A stretch of 64,000 nt of DNA from Odontocerum albicorne (GCA_949825065.1 OX463862.1:12643592-12707591); one strand, 5' to 3'; counted from the stretch's first letter, positions 8,986-20,204 are shown. Numbers and translations are program-made. Notes: generated by a model not told the origin, from the sequence alone.

Positions 8986-10245
8986 ACACGTAATATGCAT
9001 ATTTATATACAGAAAGAAAGGATAAAGATATATACACAAATATAGATAGTTTTTATCATAATATACTACGAAGATGGGGGCGGGGGTAATGGATTCCACA
9101 GCTCTCGAGCCCTTTTAAAAGACTTAATTTTAACTATAGAAATTTTACGATAGCGATTTAAGAATAAAAGAGAATAATTCACAAAACTTTACTTTTAAAC
9201 CTTGAATATATGTTAAGAGCTAAAGTTTCTCATATTCCTAACGTTAGAGAATATATTACTACATGTCACGTGATTTTCATGCGACAATATCGACCGGATT
9301 GGTATAAACTGAACTCAATGAATTAATTCTTACAGTGAGACATTTGACATAGCCCGGAATTAAGTATTTGAACAAGTTTTTTTGTATGTGTTCCATGTGT
9401 TACATTTAAAATATATATAATAATATCAAGTATAAAAAAAACTTGAATATTTAATCATATTTTCCAGGTTTGTGGAATCGGTTAAAAAAATCAACCCAAG
9501 AAATTTTAAATGTTGCTATATATACTCTTACCCCAATTTTAGTACATATATTGCTAACCATTTGTTATACTTGATGACGTGGCACTGTACACGATCTAAT
9601 GATCGTGTATCGTGCATCAATTGACAACGGCGACACTATCGGGTACTCGTAGAAGACGCAATATCAGAAAGAATCAAACCAGATTTTTCCGATATTATTT
9701 AAATGTGCAATGAGAAAAATTAATATATATATAAACTGTTCAAAACAAATTATTTAAAATAAAATAAACATGTGTATTTTATTTAAGATTGCCAATCGAT
9801 GACATTTTTACGTAAATGTTTATAGTACGTACCCCTATATATTCAGGGGCTCGCACAACAATTTTTTTCTGTCTTAGTGGTACGCGATCAAAAAAGTTTG
9901 GCGACTACTAATCTAATGAATCACAATTTAATGTAAAAATTCAAACTGAAAATAACTAATCAAGTCCAGTAGCTACAGTACAGCCGTCAAAATCACTGTA
10001 AGTTTGATAAAGACATCGTATGACGAAACAACTGTCACTTAATAAATGGCATATACCATACAAGAGTGCATAACTGTGAAATACTGTTTAATTTTTTTAA
10101 ATGCATCTTGACAGAGTTATGTCAATTGAATTTCGACAACATCGATTTTCATAGATCCATTTTTAAGTGATTGGTGCATTAATAATAATTATTATAAAAT
10201 GACAATTTATTTAGTGAAGTTAAGATAGCAAACTCTTAGACATTA
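8986..10245. other. unassigned AT-rich sequence
   Basis: No gene is seen. A small hairpin, CACGATC-taat-GATCGTG, lies near 9590. The rest is AT-rich with short poly(A/T) runs. Confidence 0.4.
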
Positions 10246-10456
10246 CCTCCATGGCCTAGTCGGTATGAGGCTTATCTGTCGACCCGGAGGTTGTGGGTTC
10301 AATCCACACTGGAACCCACCTACTTTTAAAAAAGATTTTCAGTCTGGTTTTAACTTTGGGTATCTTAAACAACATCTAGTTGGCTGGAAGAGATTGGCAC
10401 ATGGCAATAAGCCAGCCAAGTTGTACTGACATTGATACAACGAAAGTGTAATACAG
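10246..10456 (+). mobile_element. tRNA-derived SINE, full-length copy
   Basis: This is the clearest copy of a SINE family spread through the window. The head carries an RNA polymerase III A box (TGGCCTAGTCGG, 10252-10263) and B box (GGGTTCAATCC, 10295-10305). The head is followed by CTGGAACCC, an A-rich stretch, then a body with CAGTCTGGTTTTAAC, GGAAGAGATTGGCAC and CAACGAAAGTGTAATACA at the 3' end. Other copies share both head and body. The tail is a short ATACA-type repeat rather than poly(A). Confidence 0.85.
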
Positions 10457-10640
10457 TGACTCTTCTCAAGGGCGCTTTTGCTCGGAACGCAAACCCGCCA
10501 TTATTGATACATGAATAATATTTCAAAATAAATACGTATATATAAGTTGAGTGTAAGAATAGAAAGGTAGAGGCTGCGGCTATTAGATTAGGTAATTCTG
10601 TTCATCTGCATATGTTCAGAAAAACATATTACCAAAAAAA
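10457..10640 (+). repeat. dispersed repeat abutting the SINE (copy 1)
   Basis: The sequence from CTCTTCTCAAGGG to TCATCTGCATATG is repeated at 56772-56950 with shared blocks such as AAGTTGAGTGTAAG/AAGTTGAGCGTAAG and GGAGGCTGTGACC-like strings. Its nature is unknown. Confidence 0.6.
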
Positions 10641-11310
10641 AAGAATTAAGTAAAATTACAAAAAAAAAACTTAAAAAAATAACCAACATACAAAAATAAG
10701 AATGATCGTGAACTTTATATACAAAGAACTTCGGCTGCAACTTTTAAAACGGACAGCCCTGGACGGTGACATCTACAACTGTCAAATTAGTGTCGAAATA
10801 TGTCGATAAGTGGCTTAAAGATGATTTGAGACAATATAAAATGTTTAAATTCGATTTAGATAGATGTCAGTGCGTGTATTGATTTATAAATTTGTCAATA
10901 ATATTTAGTTGTGACGCAGTAATAAGGTGTCAAAGTATTGACGAGATATCTCGTATCTGGCGTAGAGCGCACAGATGTATGGGACGGCACATCTCGTATC
11001 TGGCAGTGAACCAGTTAAATAAGTATTTAGTTAAAAGTAGACTAAAAGCCTTTTTTTTAAATATGGCTACCAACGGGAATCGAAACTCCGACCACAGATT
11101 TTTGGAAAGCGTCTTATCAACTAGACTTCGCAAAAAACTCAAGCACTTTGGGCTAGCGATGGCTAAAAAAATACTTAACAATTACCTTCAATAATATGAT
11201 TTCAGCATGTTTGGAATTAAGTTAGCAAAAAGTATTTTTTCCTTAGAAGATCTACCCTAGAAATATTGTACAAAAAAACGTGGACTTAGCAGCAGAAGGA
11301 TGAGATTAAG
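10641..11310. other. unassigned sequence
   Basis: Open frames of about 100 and 83 codons on opposite strands (10892-11194) overlap each other, and neither shows a recognisable motif. I do not call a gene. Confidence 0.35.
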
Positions 11311-11640
11311 AGAATGGTGTGGAGATTCGTGCACTTAGGAAAATTTGTGGGATGTCAATGTTTAAAAGAAGACATCAGAAATGAATGCAAGGATAAAATT
11401 GATGTTTCAAGTAAGATGAACAAAGGAGCTTTAAGATTATTTGGGCACGTAGAGAGAATGAATTATGAAAGAATGACTAAACAAATATACAAATCAGAAG
11501 TGCAAGGTGAGTGTGCGAAAGAGGTAGACCGAAGGAAACGAGGTTGGACCAAGTGGACCAGATCTTGAAAGAAGATAAATTGAAAAGTATGAATGTATGT
11601 AGGAACACGGCGTGATGATATGTATGTACAATATTCTTGT
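11311..11640 (+). pseudogene. LINE ORF2 C-terminus (family A)
   Basis: The frame ending at 11568 contains ALRLFGHVERMNYERMTKQI followed by RKRGWTKW, the characteristic C-terminal block of a widespread class of non-LTR retrotransposon ORF2 proteins (usually WFGHVERM...RGRPRK.W). The following sequence has the TATGTATGTACA tail also seen at 45775-45790. It is strongly 5' truncated. Other remnants of the same family lie at 12.4, 22.1, 28.4, 33.4, 37.4, 38.1 and 45.4 kb. Confidence 0.75.
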
Positions 11641-11999
11641 TTTATATTTTTGTTTTACCATTCATTTGTTTTCTGTTTTTATTTTATAACCGAACTCTAT
11701 CTCATACATATTAAAATCAATTTACTTCACGCGGTTTTCAAGTTACGCATTTCTTTCTAGAATCAGTTGATCGTGGAAAACTAGAGATACCTGTAGTGAC
11801 GCTTGACAGCCAATTCTTAAATGACATGTTTTACGACACAGCACTCTAAAAGAAAGTGGGTTTTATTCACATGGACCCCTCCCTCCCCCCACCCCTTAAT
11901 AGTACCAGCTAGGAATACGCTTACCATTCTCTACTTTCCCGCCTCCTCATATCTGCTCTAGTTTTAATATTTATTTATTTCGTCAAAACATAAATGAAA
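11641..11999. other. unassigned AT-rich sequence
   Basis: Nothing is recognised apart from a C-rich run near 11876-11895. Confidence 0.4.
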
Positions 12000-12302
12000 C
12001 TAGACGATTGACCCGTGCAAAGCACGGTTTCTGAGATTTTCTAACAACGTTTCGAAACTATTCTACTATAAAACGATTGTTTTATATAAAAATATTTCCG
12101 TTATTGACTACTTACTACTATCATTAACACATTCACATCGATTTTCTCAATAAAATACCGCATTAATTACGACAATACCGCCCTGACACATCAACTGATA
12201 GCTGAATATCAAAACTATAAAGTCTTTCGACTATTATTTGTTCGCAATTACATCAGCACGTTGAAATATTACAATGCACTCATCATTTTATTTACAAAAG
12301 TT
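12000..12302 (-). mobile_element. non-autonomous Helitron, best-preserved copy
   Basis: Read on the minus strand, the element ends with the hairpin CCGTGCTTTGCACGG, then about ten bases, then CTAG followed by T. This is the Helitron 3' structure (stem-loop, CTRR, insertion before T). The 3' end is at 12000 and the 5' end near 12302 begins in a TTGTAAATAAAATGA block. Copies at 7526-7852 (-), 20205-20545 (+) and 59708-59895 (+) share its body. No helicase is encoded. Confidence 0.7.
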
Positions 12303-12362
12303 AAAATAATGAGACTTCTGTTAATATTACTAATACGAAACAAGTTGAAGAATTATATTATT

Positions 12363-12860
12363 TGAGTAGTATTTTCTCATATAAAGGAAGAGTTAAGAGG
12401 GATATCGAACGGCGTGTAGCGATAGGATACAAAGTCAATATGGTACTTAAACATATACCATATACTTGAACCGAACAGTTTCAAAATCTGCTAAGATGAT
12501 AGATAGTCCACAACAAAATTTCGGTGCCAACTTTGAAAAAAACTGAGATAAGCTGAATAAATCCATGCATTGAGAGAGAATACATTAAAGGAAGTGATTA
12601 GGGATAAGTGTGAACTTAATGCAGATCTTTTGAGCAAGATGAAGTAAAGCAGATTAGTTAGGGTAAGGAAGGAAGAAGAAAAAAAAAAGATTAATAAAAT
12701 AAATATAGTTCAAATGTGAGTAGAAGGCGTGATAAAAGAAAGTATGGTTGGATCAATGTATGATATTTTGAAATAAGGAATTGTAAGAGGTCAAATATAG
12801 GAGTAGAATTGTAAGAACTGTGTGGATCTAAAAGATGCGTTTCGCGATAGGAAAGTCTAG
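12363..12860 (+). pseudogene. LINE remnant (family A), heavily decayed
   Basis: Translated blocks resemble the ORF2 3' part: GRVKRDIERRVAIGYKVN near 12390-12440 and, after many stops, the 3' region shared with 45361-45795 (for example the GTGAGTAGAAGGCGTG block). There is no open frame of useful length. It lies in the same orientation as the 11.3-kb remnant and may be part of one shattered insertion. Confidence 0.5.
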
Positions 12861-13026
12861 CGATCTCTCCTTTCTGCAAATCCCAATAATACGTTGTGTA
12901 TAGTAAAGTATCAAAAATAATTATAATTATTTCGATATTTGTCTGACTCGGATCATTTTTTAGCGTTATATAATTTGCTAAATAAAAATGGTCCAAACGG
13001 CTAGCATTTGTTTTTTTTTTCTAATC

Positions 13027-13121
13027 AGACTGGAACTGTTTTATGGACACCATCAGGAATTGAACTGAAACGCCCCAGACAGATGACAAACGTTAACAAA
13101 CTGGGTCACTGAGGTCATCGT
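13027..13121 (-). mobile_element. SINE head fragment
   Basis: On the minus strand a B box (GTTCAATTCC) near 13058-13067 and an A-box-like segment before it (minus-strand order) match the SINE head. The end reads CACTGAGGTCATCG on the plus strand, as in other minus-strand copies. The body is missing. Confidence 0.55.
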
Positions 13122-13518
13122 CCACAATATAATAAACACTAGGAATAATAAATTTCCAAGTTATTTTCATTTTCCCCACCCCACAACATCAGAGTTCCCT
13201 CCCCCTACATATCGCCTTCGGATAGAGCATGATCTGAATTCATTATGGGATTATAGCCAAGGGAGATACATGATATACCAGACTAGTTATCATAAAACAA
13301 CATGGGATATTTTTATAAAAAGTCTTGCTTTGTCTTAAACTCAAGAACGCAGCCCATTTCCATTAGAAATGAATCGACCAATAAATTCCTTCGAAAGTGA
13401 CATCCATTGCCTAGTTAGTAAGATGCTTTAATTCAACCCAAGAATTATGGTATCGACATATTCAATGTTCTTGTTCGATCCATCAATCAATCTTCTACAA
13501 TCAATTAATCTCATTCAA
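13122..13518. other. unassigned sequence
   Basis: Nothing firm is seen. A GCCTAGTTAGTAAGATGC string near 13410 could be another eroded SINE head. Confidence 0.35.
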
Positions 13519-14210
13519 TTTCTTACGGAATATCAGTTTGGGGGGATGCACCTTAACCCAAAAACACATATTGCAGGTTTCCCAAAAAAAATTTTGTGAA
13601 AATAATTATCAAACTTCCTGCCCGATATCCCACGGGGGAGCTTTTTAGAGAGTATCGGGTCCTGAACATAGCCAATTTGCATCTCAAATCCATTCTCAGG
13701 CACTACCATCGAGAGGAAGGAAATATGCAGACTCAGCAGAGACACATGACACGCATAGCAACTAATCAAATGTTCACCACCCCTAGAGTAAAAACCTCTT
13801 TTGCCCAAAGGCAATATGCTTAATTGGCTCCCATTACATACAATGGCGTGCCGAATTCAATAAAGGTAAAGGGAGGAAAACAATTTAGGCAGTCGATCAG
13901 AGCGTGGTTGTTATTGCGACAGGAGTTTGAATACTTGGGCTTTCAGGATGAATGACGTGTGGAAAAGATTTGTGCGGGCTCTTGAGTATGGATTTCTTTT
14001 TGTTGTTTTATATTTGTATTTCTGTGTATTTTTGTTTTTATTTTTATAATTGTGTGCGGTATATTATGGGATGAATGTTTTTGGTCTTTCTGGAGTGATG
14101 ATGTAAGAGGAGTTTGATTTCGCATGATGTTTCCAGTTGTGATTGAGTGTCTCTGTTCATCAGGTTGATGAGAATGTGCAACGGGGTTTTGTTTTTGTGT
14201 AATCGAAAAT
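13519..14210 (+). pseudogene. LINE ORF2 C-terminus plus 3' UTR (family D, copy 1)
   Basis: The frame 13596-13823 encodes KLPARYPTGELFREYRVLN, LRHYHREEGNMQTQQRH and TTPRVKTSFAQRQYA. This matches the C-terminal region of many LINE ORF2 proteins (PRxxPT..LF, later TR...VPRxxTSFGQRS). A TAA at 13821 interrupts the frame, which then continues with LAPITYNGVPNS and AWLLLRQEFEYLGFQDE to a stop near 13950. The 3' UTR of about 260 bp is shared with the copies at 39.6-40.1 kb (-) and 50.1-50.7 kb (+). The upstream part of the ORF is absent. Confidence 0.75.
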
Positions 14211-14358
14211 TGAACTCCTGCCAGAATTTAATATTTCTATCTTTTTACTTTTCAGTACACCAACTACGTTTGTTTCAGTCTTTTTAATTATCTTTCAGTT
14301 TCAGCACACGAGTATAAACTTGTTTTTATTTTACTAATATTTATTAATTTATCCAGCT

Positions 14359-14534
14359 CAATTTCTCCATGGCCTAGTTGATAAGACACCTGTCTTCTAG
14401 CCCAACTTCTCCATAGCTTACTTGATAAGACACCTGTCTTCTAGCCCAATTTCTCCATGGCCTAGTTGATAAGACACCTGTCTTCTAGCCCAATTTCTCT
14501 ATGGCCTAGTTGATAAGACACCTGTCTTCCTGCC
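14359..14534 (+). repeat. 44-bp tandem repeat of the SINE A-box half
   Basis: There are four tandem copies of a 44-bp unit containing CTCCATGGCCTAGTTGATAA, the 5' half of the SINE head with its A box, each followed by GACACCTGTCTTCTAGCCCA. The B box is not included in the unit. The last unit runs into GGTATTACGGTTTCG, a decayed B-box region. The second unit differs by a few transitions; the others are nearly identical. Confidence 0.85.
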
Positions 14535-14768
14535 CAGGTATTACGGTTTCGTTTCCTGTTATCAACTTATTTATTTCATTCTGATGTTTATATCTTACAT
14601 ATCTTGGTTGACAAATTGCTCCATAATAAATGTTTTTAGTTAAACTGAACCACTTGACAAGGAACCAAGAGTAATCATTGTTATGACATATGACAATTTC
14701 TCCCAACCAACAAAAACATGATTAAGAGGTATTTTGTCGGACGTATACGTCACATAGATTACTTAATT
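14535..14768. other. unassigned sequence
   Basis: The segment near 14600-14700 (TTGACAAATTGC ... GACAATTTC) may be an eroded SINE body. Nothing else is seen. Confidence 0.3.
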
Positions 14769-14960
14769 TCATTTTTGTATCACCTTTAAAATGATTGTAT
14801 TGTAATAAAACGTAATTTTGTGTGATCCTTGCATTATCACAATACATGATCGGATAGCCCCGGTGGGCGATGTGCGCGCAGCAATCATTGAGATAGCATA
14901 GACTGACGGCATAAGCGGTCCGATCGAGATGCTTGTGATGTGCGATGGGCTCATCATGAG
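14769..14960 (-). other. GC-richer open frame of unknown origin
   Basis: The minus strand is open for 62 codons (MMSPSHITSISIGPLMPSVY...), and the plus strand is also nearly open. Base composition is clearly GC-richer than the flanks. I recognise no domain. It may be a fragment of an unidentified gene or element; chance is also possible. Confidence 0.2.
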
Positions 14961-15711
14961 GGGCGCAAATGAGGAAAAAATCTCATCTTCTGAGACTTAA
15001 TACTGTTTTTTTTATTTCTGCAAAGTTCTAACCAACGAGAAACCTATTATTTTCACCGAGACTCGTTGAAGTCACGCCGGAATCCCCGAGAATTTAGCGA
15101 CAACTATTCACCTATTCTACAGTCTTTTTACCGGTGCTCTACCTTTCTCAAATTGAGACTAGACTTGAATATTTTTTGAAAAATCTGGTTTACAGTGTAT
15201 ATTAAATCCGTAACCCTTTTTGACTTTTTTATATGACATATTAATAATTATTTAGTTCAGTGAAATTACCGCTTTATCTTTGAATATATTTGAAAAAAAC
15301 AATCATTCCCAGGTATATCAAACAAAATGTACATTCATACTCGATCACGAGGAATACCCTATCCTCTTATTATGGGCTGATATAGTATAATCCTGTTATC
15401 TATGTGGGACAATATATATTATTTAAGTCTATTCCACACCACGGTCTTAATGTGAACTGTTCCTAATTTCCATATTAAACCCACAATCCGAAGGGGGGAT
15501 AATGAAGTCCACATTTTTTGTGGAATTATTATTTGTCCCGTTTCTTTTCCACTGCGTTCTTCGTTCCAACGTCTATTCTCTTTTTTCCCCCAAACAAACA
15601 GGCTTGATTTTCATTTCTTGAATTATCTGGTTGAAAAAGAAGTATTTAAGACAGACTTTTTCTGATAAATATATATAAAGCTTTTTCCGATTTTGGGCCA
15701 TGCGGACGTCT
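14961..15711. other. unassigned sequence
   Basis: I see no gene, repeat array or terminal repeat here. Confidence 0.4.
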
Positions 15712-16275
15712 GTTATTTGGATATTACAAAGGAACAGCTAGATAAATTATAACGTCTTCAAAATATTTGTCTAAGAATTATTTTAACCTGAGAAAGTACG
15801 CTCACATATTTTCAAAGCAGAGAGAACTTAACTAGTTGAACGTGATAAATAGATGTAAAATTCACAAACTGTAAAATGTAAAATTACAGAGGAACAGCTT
15901 GACAAACTACAGCGTCTTCAAAATCTTAATTTATTTTCAACCTACGAAAGTACTATCATATCACTTCATACCAGAAGGCATTAAACTGGTTGAACGTTAG
16001 AAATAGACGCCAAATTAACCTACTGTCTATATTGTATAATATATTTAACTGTCCCGCCGCCCCCTTTTATATCGCCAAAAATATTCAGCGTCTTACCGAT
16101 CATGGACTAGCGCAACAGAGATTGCTTATTAGCTTCCCCAGTTTACCGCTCTTTTTTTTTTACATCGTTTTTTACTGTCCATGATGCAGTGAGATTCTGG
16201 AACCAGTTACAAATCAATGTTCGACTCTCTCCGTAATTTGCATGTTTTAAAAAGCGACTGAATTTTTTTTTATTT
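15712..16275 (+). pseudogene. LINE ORF2 C-terminus with internal duplication (family E, copy 1)
   Basis: The better part (15884-16275) translates as EQLDKLQRLQN ... LRKYDHI-like, then LNWLNVRNRRQINLLSILYN, FYIAKNIQRL and, after a stop, SEILEPVTNQ. This is the C-terminal thumb-like region common in Jockey-type LINE ORF2 proteins. The segment 15722-15835 is an earlier diverged copy of 15884-15997 (both contain GGAACAGCT and CGTCTTCAAAAT), so part of the ORF is duplicated in tandem. Several stops and frameshifts make it a pseudogene. A related remnant lies at 27.5-27.85 kb. Confidence 0.65.
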
Positions 16276-16976
16276 CAAGTCAGTACTATAACGTATTTCA
16301 TTCCTGACTTATCTTTCCTTTTCGCCATCCCTTCTGTACCGGACGGGACACAAAGACTGTAGATAGGCACGTTGGTTGCCGCGTAGCGCTCAGAGAATCG
16401 AGGTAGCAAATTCCGTAGCGAAGATCCAGTAGAAGAAGAAGAAGGTAGCAGGGAGAGATTCCTCTCAGGCAGTCGAAGTAGGGTAGCAGGTCTCAAAGTA
16501 AAAACACGGTAAAGTCGGTAGTACTGAGAATATATTTCCAAAATCAGGGGGCCCTCTATATTAATGGTCAGTCGGCCGTCAAAAGCGCCCATTGCCCGCG
16601 AAATACAACAACTTTCGGGGTTTGGGCCTTGCTTACGCCGACTGGGCCCCGACCTACTCCGATCGCACCGCCCCGTAAGTCACTTATTTCCAGTGGGGTC
16701 GCGAATGCGATCGGAGTCAAACAAACATATATCAAATTTACATACAAATAATCATTAACATTAGTTTTATATACAGATCTACACATAAATGTATTTTTCC
16801 CTTATACCACCAACACACACACACAAGGTGACGGCACACGTCCGATACACTTTCCTTTGATTGGTGATATCTCACTTTTATTTTTATTATGTACATTGTT
16901 CATGAATTCTGTCAAGGTCAGTAATAATTTGAATATATTTTGCGACAATGTACCTTCCTTTATTTAATTTTATCTA
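16276..16976. other. GC-richer island of unknown nature
   Basis: 16330-16700 is noticeably GC-rich for this window and has overlapping open frames on both strands (105 aa on minus, 64-72 aa on both). None shows a family motif, and the minus frame is Ser/Leu-rich low-complexity. It may be an LTR or element fragment. A GTAAGT at 16674 could be chance. Confidence 0.25.
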
Positions 16977-17035
16977 TTGGCTAGAGATTGCCACCTGGCA
17001 ACAAACCCGCCAAATTGTTTTACAATGAAGTGTTA
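16977..17035 (+). mobile_element. SINE 3' body fragment
   Basis: TTGGCTAGAGATTGCCAC and AAACCCGCCAAATTGT match the SINE body. The head is missing. Confidence 0.6.
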
Positions 17036-17142
17036 AATTTAAAAAAATATATTACTTTTATGATTTACTTTATTTAAAACATTAGTTCCTCTCATCATCA
17101 AGTATTCCTGCATCTTGCAATCGATTGAATCTTCATTGTTTT

Positions 17143-17311
17143 GTGTACAGTATAATCAGGCAGACTTATTTTTTAATTGCAATATCTTCCAACCAACAAG
17201 AAATATGTTACAGAAACCGTAAATAAAGATTAGACTAGAACCCTTTTAAAAGAAATTGAGTTAAAACGGGAATAAAATCCGCTACCCCTGAGTTGGGTCA
17301 CGGGCGTCGAT
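17143..17311 (-). mobile_element. SINE copy
   Basis: From the plus-strand left it reads tail, body (AATATCTTCCAACCAACAAG), then TTAGACTAGAACCC and a degraded head ending in GTTGGGTCACGGGCG. It is clearly the same family on the minus strand, with an eroded B box. Confidence 0.65.
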
Positions 17312-17766
17312 ATAATTTGCATTTAGTAATACCCAACAACTTGCACACACTCAATTATTTATATAAATCATGGATAACTCAACAGTCGGCCTTTAAGTGT
17401 ATGAGATATGGGTATAGTGGAGTATATCTCTAATTGTTAGAGATGGGCGCAGTTTTAAAAGGCATTTGAAGACAACCATTTTTGGAAAGTATTATTCTAT
17501 TTATGATTACACATGACCACTACACCTAAAGCCGAATGTGTTTCTATCACGTATTGGAAGATGAACAACGCTTTATTTGTAATTCGTCTACCCGTGGAAA
17601 GTTTTCTGTGGTTTTCTTACCAAACATATTTTTTTCTAAACATATGCAAATAAGGTACTTTATCTAATGGCCGCCGTGAAAACCTTCCTTTTCTCAACCT
17701 GTATTTGTTTTGTAATACTTTTAATATATCAATTATAAAAGTGGGTTCGAATCCCGAGTCACATTA
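17312..17766. other. unassigned sequence
   Basis: No feature is supported. GTTCGAATCCCGAGTC at 17745-17760 looks like a tRNA B box, but no A box was found upstream. Confidence 0.35.
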
Positions 17767-18006
17767 TAACAAGACTAACAGATCAATACACTACAATGAA
17801 AGTCTTGTTAGTCAAAGACTAACAGGTCAATACACTACAATACACTATGACAAGACTACAATACACTATAATACACTATAACAAGACTAACAGGTCAATA
17901 CACTATAACAAGACTTACAGGTCAATACACTACAATACACTATAACAAAACTAACAGGTCAATACACTACAATACACTATAACAAGACTAACAGGTCAAT
18001 ATACTA
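17767..18006. repeat. ~37-bp tandem repeat
   Basis: Units of the form ACAAGACTAACAGGTCAATA plus one to three copies of an ACACTACAATACACTATA-type short repeat recur about six times. Unit lengths vary because the inner 9-10-bp repeat expands and contracts. Confidence 0.8.
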
Positions 18007-18103
18007 AATTTTAAGAATTACAATAAATCCCATACAAGTTCCTGTATTCATCTTATTTGAAGAGAATAGAGGCTCCATCATATATATATTTAAAGCACAT
18101 TTT

Positions 18104-18190
18104 TGCCAACCGTCTTGACTTAGTAGACAAAACGCTTCACTTCCACACGGAGGTTACGGGTTTAATTCTCGAAGGTACTCGAAAAAAAAT
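18104..18190 (+). mobile_element. SINE head, variant
   Basis: CTTGACTTAGTAGACAAAACGC (A-box region) and CGGAGGTTACGGGTTTAATTC (B-box region) match the SINE head. The 3' sequence differs from the main family, so this may be a second subfamily. Confidence 0.5.
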
Positions 18191-18415
18191 AATAAAAACC
18201 TTATTATAGTCAGAAAGAGTTCATCTGCGTTTCACGAACACTAGAAGTGTGCGAATTTAGTTACCTATTCACATGCTGTAGATGAATTTCCGTACCTACT
18301 TCAGTAATTATTAAACCCGTGGCTCAATTAATGAGGCTAAAAACAATTATGTCTCCCGGTCATGGTATTTAACGTGTCCGCATCGCCAATTAGGATACAT
18401 CGAAAGATATTATAT

Positions 18416-18541
18416 GGAGTACAACCTGATTTGTTCATTGCAATGTGACAATCTCTTCCAACTAGGAAGCTCTGGGTTCCAACGAGAATGAAACCCGCAC
18501 GGAACGCATGTGTCTTACCAACTAAGCAATATAAGGGTACC
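18416..18541 (-). mobile_element. SINE copy with internal deletion
   Basis: Body (CAATGTGACAATCTCTTCCA) is joined directly to CTCTGGGTTCCAACGAGAAT and a degraded minus-strand head. The middle of the body is missing. Confidence 0.6.
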
Positions 18542-18563
18542 ATATATATGATTATGGCTTATG

Positions 18564-18645
18564 GCTCCATGGCTTAGTTGGCGAGACGCTTCCGACTTCC
18601 ACCCGTGATATTTGAGTTATATTCCCGACGGTACCCTTAAAAAAA
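18564..18645 (+). mobile_element. SINE head fragment
   Basis: CTCCATGGCTTAGTTGGCGA carries a good A box (TGGCTTAGTTGG). The B box is degraded (GAGTTATATTCCC). The body is missing. Confidence 0.55.
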
Positions 18646-18848
18646 GGTCGCTGTTGAATATTTGTATACGCTAAACATGTGCGAGTGTTGTTGCACGTCA
18701 AAACGTGAGGGGTATAACATTGGCAACAGTGTCAAAAACATGTCTCACGGTCTCGCTTCTGAATATGTTTTAATCCCCAATTTGAATTTGTTGATGTGTA
18801 CCATAAGACTGAATAAATTTATAATAAATTTTGAAATGAAACAACCCT

Positions 18849-19106
18849 TTGAGAAAAAAAGGGTTGTCCCTTAATACAATAGATCAGTTATTTCTCTTGT
18901 TAAGAGACGTATTGTCCTTACAGAAATATATGCAAAAATATTCAGCAGTGTTTATGAGAAGATTCATGAAAAGAATGAGAAATTTTCCCGCACAGACGGA
19001 AGCCAAAGTCTTCCCAAAGTCATCCACCACTGAAGACAAAAAGCGATTTTTTTTTCATTTCTTGTGGAAATTATCATCTGCAGCTAAAGATCAGAAAAAA
19101 GAATGA
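18849..19106 (+). other. 85-codon open frame, unidentified
   Basis: This is a basic frame (VLSLQKYMQKYSAVFMRRFM ... AAKDQKKE) immediately before the 58-bp array. No domain is recognised and no splice or promoter context was found. It may be a gene or element fragment, or chance. Confidence 0.2.
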
Positions 19107-19110
19107 TTCA

Positions 19111-19650
19111 AATGGATTCTTTAGATTTGGAATCTTTACAAATATGACTGCTTATAAATAAAACAACAAATGCATCTTTTAGATTTAGAATCCTAACAAA
19201 TTCGACTGCTTATAAATAAAACAACAAATGCATCTTTTAGATTTAGAATCCTAACAAATTAGACTGCTTATAAATAAAACAACAAATGCATCTTTTAGAT
19301 TTAGAATCCTAACAAATTTGACTGCTTATAAATAAAACAACAAATGCATCCTTTAGATTTAGAATCCTTACAAATTTGACTGCTTGTAAATAAAACAACA
19401 AATGCATCCTTTAGATTTGGAATCCTTTAGATTTAGAATCCTTAGAAATTTGACTGCTTATAAATAAAACAACAAATGCATCCTTTAGATTTGGAATCCT
19501 TACAAATTTGACTGCTTGTAAATAAAACAACAAATGCATCCTTTAGATTTGGAATTCTTACAAATTAGACTGCTTATAAATAAAACAACAAATGCATCCT
19601 TTAGATTTGGAATCCTAACAAATTTGACTGCTTATAAATAAAACAACAAA
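19111..19650. repeat. 58-bp tandem repeat
   Basis: About nine copies of a 58-bp unit containing TTTAGATTTAGAATCCTAAC, TTGACTGCTTATAAATAAAA and CAACAAATGCATC. One unit near 19415-19440 contains a partial internal duplication. There is no continuous reading frame. Confidence 0.88.
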
Positions 19651-20204
19651 TAAAATAAAATACAACAAATATAGATTAATAATAGAAAAGCTAATGCTAT
19701 TGATTCAAACTGATAGTATGAACATTTACGAAGATGACAGTCCACAAAAGTAGTATACTATCAAATTTGATATACGTGAAAGAAACGTGAACTTGGAAAA
19801 AACTGAAAGAAGAAGAATAAATGCGGAATACGTGCGCTGAAAAGAATGAGGGGATAATTTATGAGAGAATACGGAATGAGGGGATTAGGTATGAACGGAT
19901 CCTCGACTACGAGGCCCAGCAATGGCGACGACGAATGCAATGAATGTGTAATAAAGAAATACAATGTATTCAAATCATCTCAAGATTTCATTCTCAATTG
20001 TATTGTTAATATCCAAAGTTTAGTTCTAATTCATTTATTATATTATTTATTATCCAGATCTATCTGTGTAGCCCTGAAGTTCATTCGAAGAGAAATAAAA
20101 TGTTAAATCCCAAAACAAATGTAGCCCAAATACTCGTAGCACATTATTGTCAGTTATAATTTAAACAATTCTTATTTGTAATAATAACAGATGTCACACT
20201 ATTT
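19651..20204. other. unassigned sequence
   Basis: Overlapping short frames on both strands near 19760-20106 show no motif. Nothing else is supported. Confidence 0.35.

Noticed and set aside
10246..10320. Functional tRNA gene
   Set aside because: A and B boxes are present but no cloverleaf or anticodon arm could be built, and the sequence continues into the common SINE body.
10892..11194. 100-codon frame as a gene
   Set aside because: An antisense frame of similar length overlaps it, and neither has a motif or a plausible start context.
16275..16786. LTR retrotransposon end or promoter island
   Set aside because: The GC-rich block has no TG...CA ends, primer-binding site or repeated partner that I can see.
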